Shown here in pieces: positions 1-4,279 of a stretch of 7,019 nucleotides of DNA. The notes below the pieces were generated by a model. The model was not told the DNA's origin and searched no databases. It worked only from the letters and a program-made list of their open reading frames with translations. The stretch comes from JAADDG01 sp964450755 (lineage in GTDB: Bacteria; Campylobacterota; Campylobacteria; Campylobacterales; JAADDG01), in contig CAYVDJ010000032.1 of assembly GCA_964450755.1 (NCBI GenBank), forward strand, positions 1 through 7,019. Direction: 5' to 3'. Every line of letters starts with the position of its first letter. Position 1 is the stretch's first letter. Position numbers and translations under genes: made by a program.

Positions 1-136
1 GATAAAGAGATAAAGTACCTACTGCTTCGTTGGTTGTCTTTCACCATAGCTTTGGCTATGCTAAAAAACAACCGCCTTGCATTAGATACTTTCTCTCTTT
101 ACTATGGATACGATATAGTGCGTAAGGTCAGTTAAT
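1..136 (+). repeat. Left copy of perfect 136-bp inverted repeat
   Basis: Comparing this stretch base by base with the reverse complement of 6861-6996 gives 136 identical positions with no mismatch or gap. Identity stops at 137 (C here, A in the other copy). The outer limit is unknown because the window starts at base 1. No open reading frame, transposase gene or tRNA is visible in it. It contains a long imperfect palindrome at 3-101 plus a 35-base tail that ends at the inner side. The structure suggests a miniature non-autonomous element (MITE- or REP-like) present at least twice. The family is not recognised. Confidence 0.95.
3..101. repeat. Long imperfect palindrome in left repeat
   Basis: The two halves pair with about 36 Watson-Crick pairs. 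The core is a 6-bp stem catagc/gctatg (45-50 with 55-60) closed by a tttg loop. Moving outward come ggttgt/acaacc (32-37 with 68-73), then tgc/gca (23-25 with 79-81), aaagta/tacttt (12-17 with 87-92) and aaagaga/tctcttt (4-10 with 94-100), separated by single mismatches and one internal loop. No run of T follows the hairpin on either strand, so it does not look like an intrinsic terminator. Such folds are typical of MITE or REP-type repeats and of single-strand transposase substrates. Confidence 0.8.
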
Positions 137-170
137 CAATAAATATTATCGAAAAGTTGGTTATAGAGGA

Positions 171-241
171 CTTAAGGGTAGCTCTAAAAACCTATACAGG
201 CAAATAAGGTACAATCTTTCGCAAGATAAATTGCCCTTAAG
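171..241. repeat. Small element bounded by 8-bp inverted repeats
   Basis: The sequence cttaaggg at 171-178 is matched by its reverse complement cccttaag at 234-241, bounding a 71-bp segment. A second, overlapping stem pairs acaatctt (211-218) with aagattgt (242-249). The left end, ttaaggg(t)agctctaaa at 172-188, recurs at 3102-3118 with one difference. This looks like a small repetitive element or remnant between the 136-bp repeat and the subtilase promoter. It contains no ORF, and its function is unknown. Confidence 0.45.
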
Positions 242-245
242 AAGA

Positions 246-272
246 TTGTCAAAAATCAGAGTATAATTTTGT
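246..272 (+). promoter_or_regulatory. Putative sigma-70 promoter of the subtilase gene
   Basis: A perfect TATAAT lies at 262-267, preceded by a G. There is no good -35 at 17 bp; TTGTCA at 246-251 is only 10 bp upstream. A weak -35 is common in AT-rich Campylobacterota promoters. A start near 274 would give a leader of about 80 nt. The assignment rests on the -10 box alone. Confidence 0.4.
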
Positions 273-339
273 TTTATTAACTTTTAAATAAAATTACTAT
301 ATTATTAATTCATAATTATTCTAATTTAGAAAGTTTATT

Positions 340-345
340 AAAGGA
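340..345 (+). promoter_or_regulatory. Ribosome binding site of the subtilase gene
   Basis: The sequence AAAGGA lies 8 bases before the ATG at 354. It supports that start, which also begins a good signal peptide. Confidence 0.7.
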
Positions 346-353
346 TATTTTTA

Positions 354-2537
354 ATGAAAATCAATAAAATATTTATCTTTTCTTCCCTGATATTATTAAG
401 TATCAATACAATGTTAGCGGATGTGGACGAATATGACCCTGTAAAAATACCGGACAATCTTCACAACAGCACCAATATGGCAGCCATGAAACTTTTAAAA
501 TTACCCGAACTTTGGGGAGAGCCTTACAATCTCAGCGGTGAGGGTGTCAAAATAGCCATATTTGACTGGGGACAGGTAAGAGCAACACATCAGGAGTTTC
601 AAAAAAACTCTCACAGCAGAATTCATATAATGGGTAAAAACAAAGAACAGCCTCCGCATCCCCACAGCTCTTTTATAGCAGGAGCCATCGGAGCAAAAGG
701 AGTCAATCCAAATGCCAAAGGAGCTGCTGAAAATGTAGAGATATACAGCTACTGGGTATCGGAAGCAAGTTATGCAAGAGCAGTTTTAAAAGCCTATGAA
801 GAGGAAGGCATCACACTTTCAAATCATGCCTATCTCTATACCGATACCCAATATGACGGTGTTTATGACAGTGAGGCAAAACTGCTTGACAAAGTAGTTT
901 ATGACAATCCATATCTAAATGTTTTTATGGCGGGAGGAAACGACAGAGGTCATGATGATGAAGAAAACTACAAACAGTTAAAAGGACCAAGAACCTGTAA
1001 AAATGTTTTTACAATAGCAGTTACGATGGATGACGGAAGGCAAATCGCACCTTACAGCAACAGAGGTCCGGTAAATGACGGAAGAATAAAACCCGATTTT
1101 TCGGTGGCTGCTCCCGGTAACAGCTATGTTTTATCCACAGGTAACAAAGCCGATGATGATTATATCCTACAAGGCGGTACAACATCGGCTACGGCAAGAA
1201 CGATAGGTTCTTCGGCATTGTTACTCCAACTTTATAAAAATATAACCGGCAGGGATAAAATAAGACATGATATTTTAAAAGCTCTTTTTATAAATACCGC
1301 AACCGACAGAGGAAGAAAAGGACCTGATTATATTTTTGGTTTTGGAACAATCAATCCAAAAGATGTGGCTGATGCGATATGGACTTTAAAAACCAAAAAA
1401 CCTCTTATAAGAGAAGAAAATATCAAAGAAAATGAGATAAAAAAGTATAAATTGTCTCTTACTCATCCCGGCAGCGTAAAAATAACCCTCGTATGGGTGG
1501 ATCCCGAAGGAGAAGCCGAGATCCCAAATCTTCCCCAAACCCAAAAACCTACTTTGGTCAATGATATAGATATGTGGATAGAAAGAGGAAATAACAGATA
1601 CTACCCATTTTCTCTGGATCCAAAAGAGGTAACAAAACCCGCTACGGCCGAAGGATTTAACAGAGTTGATAATGTTGAACAGATAGTGATAGAAAATGCT
1701 CCTGCGGGAGAGTATATCATCAATCTAAAAGGTTACAGGATAAAAACCGATGATCAAAACTATGCTCTGGTTTGCAACTATTATTTGGAACCGTTTAACA
1801 AAGCTGATGAAAATGAACAGAGCAAGGAGAATTTTGTTAAAAGATATTATAATATTATATTAGACAGAGAAGGAGATCAGGAGGATATAAATTATTGGGA
1901 TACACAGCTAACCCAAAAAAATATGAGTGCTTTGGATCTGGCTGAATTTTTCTTTAACAGTAAAGAGTTCAAGGAGCAAAACAACACCACAAAAGATTTT
2001 ATTCAAAAAGTTTACAAAGTTATGCTAAACAGAGATGCCGACAGTGAAGGAGAGGATTATTGGATAAACAGGATAGAGAACAAAACTACTTCCAACGATT
2101 TGATAATCTACGAATTTGGCTTTTCCAAAGAATTTGGCGATATCTGTAAAAAATATGATATAACGCCATACAGTTCTGATAATTATCTGGATGCTTTTAT
2201 AAAAAGACTCTATATACTTGTTTTAGAAAGAGAATATGATCCGGGCGGATTAAACGAATGGAAAGAATCTCTGCAAAACAAAGATTTAAGTATAGAGAAA
2301 GTTGTCAAAAGCTTTTTCTTTTCAAAAGAGTTTTCAGATAAAAACATAAGCAATAAAAAATTTATCAAAATCGCTTATCTGACTATACTAGGAAGAGAAG
2401 CAAGTGATGAAGAGATCTCTTTTTGGAGCAGTAAACTGGATAACAATGAAATGAATAAAGAGGAGATACTAAACAACTTTTTAAATTCTGAAGAATTTTC
2501 AGAGTTGGTTAAGAAATATAATTTGGAAGCAAAGTAG
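354..2537 (+). CDS. Secreted KP-43-like subtilase (S8) with four DUF4214 repeats
   Basis: This 727-residue protein has a Sec signal peptide (about 1-22, cleavage after LA). No separate inhibitory propeptide is visible: the peptidase S8 fold starts by about residue 40. Active-site blocks are AIFDWG (Asp71), HSSFIAG (His104), MAGGNDRG (oxyanion Asn196) and the SNRGP...GRIKPD...APG stretch (235-255). The nucleophile block reads GGTTSATA, where KP-43-type enzymes have GGTSMATP, so the aligned nucleophile is Thr277 with Ser278 next to it. Activity is therefore uncertain. Residues about 356-480 resemble the KP-43 C-terminal beta-barrel (LVWVDP, LVNDIDMWI, NVEQIVIENAPAGEY). Four DUF4214-type helical repeats follow (about 494-545, 549-601, 614-660, 669-722) with the signature LxRxxDxxGxxYW and FFxSKEF. 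DUF4214 is common on surface and S-layer-like proteins, so surface attachment is a guess. The gene converges with the small gene at 2547-2915. Confidence 0.88.
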   Translation: MKINKIFIFSSLILLSINTMLADVDEYDPVKIPDNLHNSTNMAAMKLLKLPELWGEPYNLSGEGVKIAIFDWGQVRATHQEFQKNSHSRIHIMGKNKEQPPHPHSSFIAGAIGAKGVNPNAKGAAENVEIYSYWVSEASYARAVLKAYEEEGITLSNHAYLYTDTQYDGVYDSEAKLLDKVVYDNPYLNVFMAGGNDRGHDDEENYKQLKGPRTCKNVFTIAVTMDDGRQIAPYSNRGPVNDGRIKPDFSVAAPGNSYVLSTGNKADDDYILQGGTTSATARTIGSSALLLQLYKNITGRDKIRHDILKALFINTATDRGRKGPDYIFGFGTINPKDVADAIWTLKTKKPLIREENIKENEIKKYKLSLTHPGSVKITLVWVDPEGEAEIPNLPQTQKPTLVNDIDMWIERGNNRYYPFSLDPKEVTKPATAEGFNRVDNVEQIVIENAPAGEYIINLKGYRIKTDDQNYALVCNYYLEPFNKADENEQSKENFVKRYYNIILDREGDQEDINYWDTQLTQKNMSALDLAEFFFNSKEFKEQNNTTKDFIQKVYKVMLNRDADSEGEDYWINRIENKTTSNDLIIYEFGFSKEFGDICKKYDITPYSSDNYLDAFIKRLYILVLEREYDPGGLNEWKESLQNKDLSIEKVVKSFFFSKEFSDKNISNKKFIKIAYLTILGREASDEEISFWSSKLDNNEMNKEEILNNFLNSEEFSELVKKYNLEAK

Positions 2538-2559
2538 CAGCGGCTTTTATGCCGCTACT
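2536..2559. terminator. Possible bidirectional hairpin between convergent genes
   Basis: The sequence agcggc (2539-2544) pairs with gccgct (2551-2556) around a 6-base loop, extended by tag/cta across one mismatch. It lies exactly where the two convergent genes end and overlaps the last codons of the minus-strand gene. The following bases are AT-rich (aataatttctctttt on the plus strand) but without a clean T run, so termination strength is uncertain. Confidence 0.45.
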
Positions 2560-2915
2560 AATAATTTCTCTTTTATGTAGTTTTCTATTTTATCTTCATA
2601 AGATTCTATCAGGTCATACATCTCATAATCCGTAAGAGAATCAAGCTTTTTACCGTTATTGCAAAATATAAGTTTTCCGTTTTCATTAATAATGCTCTGT
2701 TTTACAAGAGAATTTTTAGCTTTTTTATAAAATATCTCTATCTCACTTTTTGAGAGAGTTTTTCTGCAATATTTAAAAAAATTGTTTTTTATTATATTCT
2801 CTATATGTTTATTATTGTGCTGTAACAGCGTTAAAATAAAAATATGTTGAAAAAATTGCTCTTCATCCATCCTTGAATCCATAATAAGCTTCAGCTTTTC
2901 ATAGCACTTTCTCAT
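2547..2915 (-). CDS. Hypothetical protein, 122 residues
   Basis: This protein is not recognised. The ATG at 2915 is preceded by a strong purine-rich site (aagggg, 6 bases before the start), so the gene is probably expressed. The product is hydrophilic, lysine-rich and mostly predicted helical, with no signal peptide or membrane segment, so it is probably cytoplasmic. The middle part (about 50-95) reads like a small helical domain followed by a short beta-hairpin (INENGKLIFCNNGKKL), reminiscent of a winged-helix wing, but no helix-turn-helix can be asserted. It ends VAA within the hairpin shared with the subtilase terminator region. It lies 204 bp downstream of the phospholipase gene with its own TATAAT boxes, so it is probably a separate transcription unit. 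A later ATG at residue 12 is possible, but the ribosome binding site favours the first. Confidence 0.7.
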   Translation of the reverse strand: MRKCYEKLKLIMDSRMDEEQFFQHIFILTLLQHNNKHIENIIKNNFFKYCRKTLSKSEIEIFYKKAKNSLVKQSIINENGKLIFCNNGKKLDSLTDYEMYDLIESYEDKIENYIKEKLLVAA

Positions 2916-2973
2916 CCGACTCCCCTTCTCTTTCGTAAATAAACTATAAATAACTTTAAATATAGTTTTTAAT

Positions 2974-2987
2974 ATTATATCATTATA
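2974..2987 (-). promoter_or_regulatory. Tandem -10 boxes for the small hypothetical gene
   Basis: Two perfect TATAAT hexamers on the minus strand (2987-2982 and 2979-2974) lie 2 bp apart. They would start transcription near 2968-2976, about 50-60 nt before the ATG at 2915. The -35 positions are poor matches (gtaaat, taaaga). The leader contains a weak 6-bp stem, actata/tatagt (2943-2948 with 2961-2966). Confidence 0.5.
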
Positions 2988-3101
2988 AAAAAGTTTTCTT
3001 TAAAATTTACTTATTATATTTGAGTTTAGAGAATTAGTTTTAATTATTTAATATTTTGTAATAAATGTAGATAAAAGTATCACTTTTTTAGTAAAGAAGG
3101 T

Positions 3102-3118
3102 TAAGGGCAGCTCTAAAG
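3102..3118. repeat. Partial copy of the repeat found at 172-188
   Basis: The sequence ttaagggcagctctaaa differs from 172-188 by one base (c for t). It lies directly beyond the stop codon of the phospholipase gene. A further shared 11-mer, aaaacctatac, occurs at 187-197 and at 3135-3145, in the same order but with about 18 extra bases between here. This may be a remnant of a dispersed element or of a duplicated gene end. Confidence 0.4.
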
Positions 3119-3119
3119 T

Positions 3120-4277
3120 TTAGCGACTGTACATAAAACCTATACTGATTTTATTGCTGTTTTTGTTGTAATCGATCAGACTTTCTCCATAACCGTTAAA
3201 AAATTGAATATATCCAAAGCTGTTTTTAAAGTATTTTATCGGAAATGACCAATCCAACTGTATGGAACCTCTGTTTTTCTTTCTTAGATTATTCCTCAAA
3301 AGCATTGAAACAAGATGTTTTCCAAAAGGATATGCCACTTTTATCTCTCCGTATCCAAGATATGAGAGAATATCGGGATTATCATCACCGCTTCCGTCAT
3401 AAATACTTTTTTTCTTGTTTTCGGGGATACGATACCACCCTTTTATCGTATATACAAACCCCCTGTAATGAAAAAGTCCTTCTGCATAGATACGGTTCCA
3501 TGACCTTGAAAGCAAACCTTTTTGACCGTTTGACTGGTGATCTATGCTTATCCTAAGAGCATCCATCAAAAAAAACTCCCTGTTCTTTATCGGAAAAAGC
3601 ACAAAAATTTCAGGTTCATAGTTTGTTTCCCTAAAAGGTGAAGAGTTTGAGTATATCTGCCAGTAAGACTGTTGGGTATAACCGAAAAAGAAGGTCTCAT
3701 TCAAACCAAAAAGATTATAGACAAGAGGCTTCATAAAACTTATCTGAAATTTTGCCTCATATCTTTTTCTGTCACTTTTTAAGTTGGTATCATAACTAAA
3801 GGGGAGAAAGTAGTTTGATTTATAAGGATAAAGTCCAAAATGTCTTGAAAGGATCTGTTTTACATTTGATTTTGTTTCTCTGTCGCTGTAATGATCAACC
3901 AAAGATGAAAAACTCTGCTGCAGGTTGATAACAGGTTCTATTTTGATCTCTCCCTTTTGTTTTTCAAAGGCAAGTTCTTTTGCAGGAGAGCAGTTTATCC
4001 ATTTTTTTGCCTCTTTTTCACTCTTTTTTACCCCTGTTCCGTTTTTATACATCATAGCAATCTGCATACAGGAAAACTGATCAAGATGCATAGCGGCTTT
4101 TAGATAGTACTCAAATGCCTTTGTCTCATCCTTTTGCACTCCAAAGCCTCTTTCATACATAGAAGCTACCGTTTTGGCAGCTTCTATATCGCCTTTGTCA
4201 GCCTCTTTTTGCCACTCTTGAAAATTTTTTGCAAAAGAAAAACTGAACAAAAGCAGAACAGATATAATAAATTTCAT
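3120..4277 (-). CDS. pldA: Outer membrane phospholipase A (OMPLA) with N-terminal Sel1 repeats
   Basis: Outer membrane phospholipase A hydrolyses acyl chains of phospholipids in the outer leaflet, acting as a calcium-dependent dimeric beta-barrel. From the ATG at 4277 the product has 385 residues: a signal peptide (about 1-16), two Sel1-like repeats (about 28-63 and 64-98, with GFGV and GTGV turns), a linker, then the barrel (about 120-385). The catalytic set matches E. coli in spacing: HQSNG (His247, Ser249) and SRSWN (Asn261, 12 residues after the Ser). Other family landmarks are RETNYEP, DDNPDI and GYGESLIDYN near the C-terminus. The Sel1 extension is absent from the E. coli enzyme and probably sits in the periplasm as a protein-binding module. 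A GTG at 4298 would add 7 residues, but the ATG gives a cleaner signal peptide and has GGAA 5 bases upstream. It starts 2 bp after the nucleotidyltransferase stop codon, implying one operon and translational coupling. Confidence 0.92.
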   Translation of the reverse strand: MKFIISVLLLFSFSFAKNFQEWQKEADKGDIEAAKTVASMYERGFGVQKDETKAFEYYLKAAMHLDQFSCMQIAMMYKNGTGVKKSEKEAKKWINCSPAKELAFEKQKGEIKIEPVINLQQSFSSLVDHYSDRETKSNVKQILSRHFGLYPYKSNYFLPFSYDTNLKSDRKRYEAKFQISFMKPLVYNLFGLNETFFFGYTQQSYWQIYSNSSPFRETNYEPEIFVLFPIKNREFFLMDALRISIDHQSNGQKGLLSRSWNRIYAEGLFHYRGFVYTIKGWYRIPENKKKSIYDGSGDDNPDILSYLGYGEIKVAYPFGKHLVSMLLRNNLRKKNRGSIQLDWSFPIKYFKNSFGYIQFFNGYGESLIDYNKNSNKISIGFMYSR

Positions 4278-4279
4278 TT

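Larger units (their letters stand above)
137..353 (+). other. Intergenic leader region of the subtilase gene
   Basis: This 217-bp non-coding stretch lies between the left repeat and the subtilase start codon. It holds the 71-bp element at 171-241, a TATAAT box at 262-267, and then a very AT-rich leader of about 80 bases leading to the ribosome binding site. No small ORF with a convincing start is visible. Confidence 0.6.

Noticed and set aside
45..66. Intrinsic terminator from the catagc/gctatg hairpin
   Set aside because: The hairpin is followed by A-rich sequence on the plus strand, and on the other strand there is no T run after the stem, so it lacks the terminator signature.
1..136. The repeat as an integron attC site
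   Set aside because: It is palindromic, but no GTTRRRY/RYYYAAC core pair sits at its ends, the enclosed segment is far longer than a cassette, and no integrase is present.
3060..3119. Further copy of the 136-bp repeat near pldA
   Set aside because: Only a 9-base AT-rich string (tagtaaaga) is shared, which is expected by chance.
3245..3556. Plus-strand ORF of 103 codons
   Set aside because: It is fully inside the phospholipase gene on the other strand, whose protein has clear catalytic motifs. There is no ribosome binding site or recognisable product.
3972..4026. Phase-variable homopolymer tract in pldA
   Set aside because: The longest run seen there is seven A/T bases, with no G/C tract. 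That is ordinary for AT-rich DNA and too short for strong slippage.
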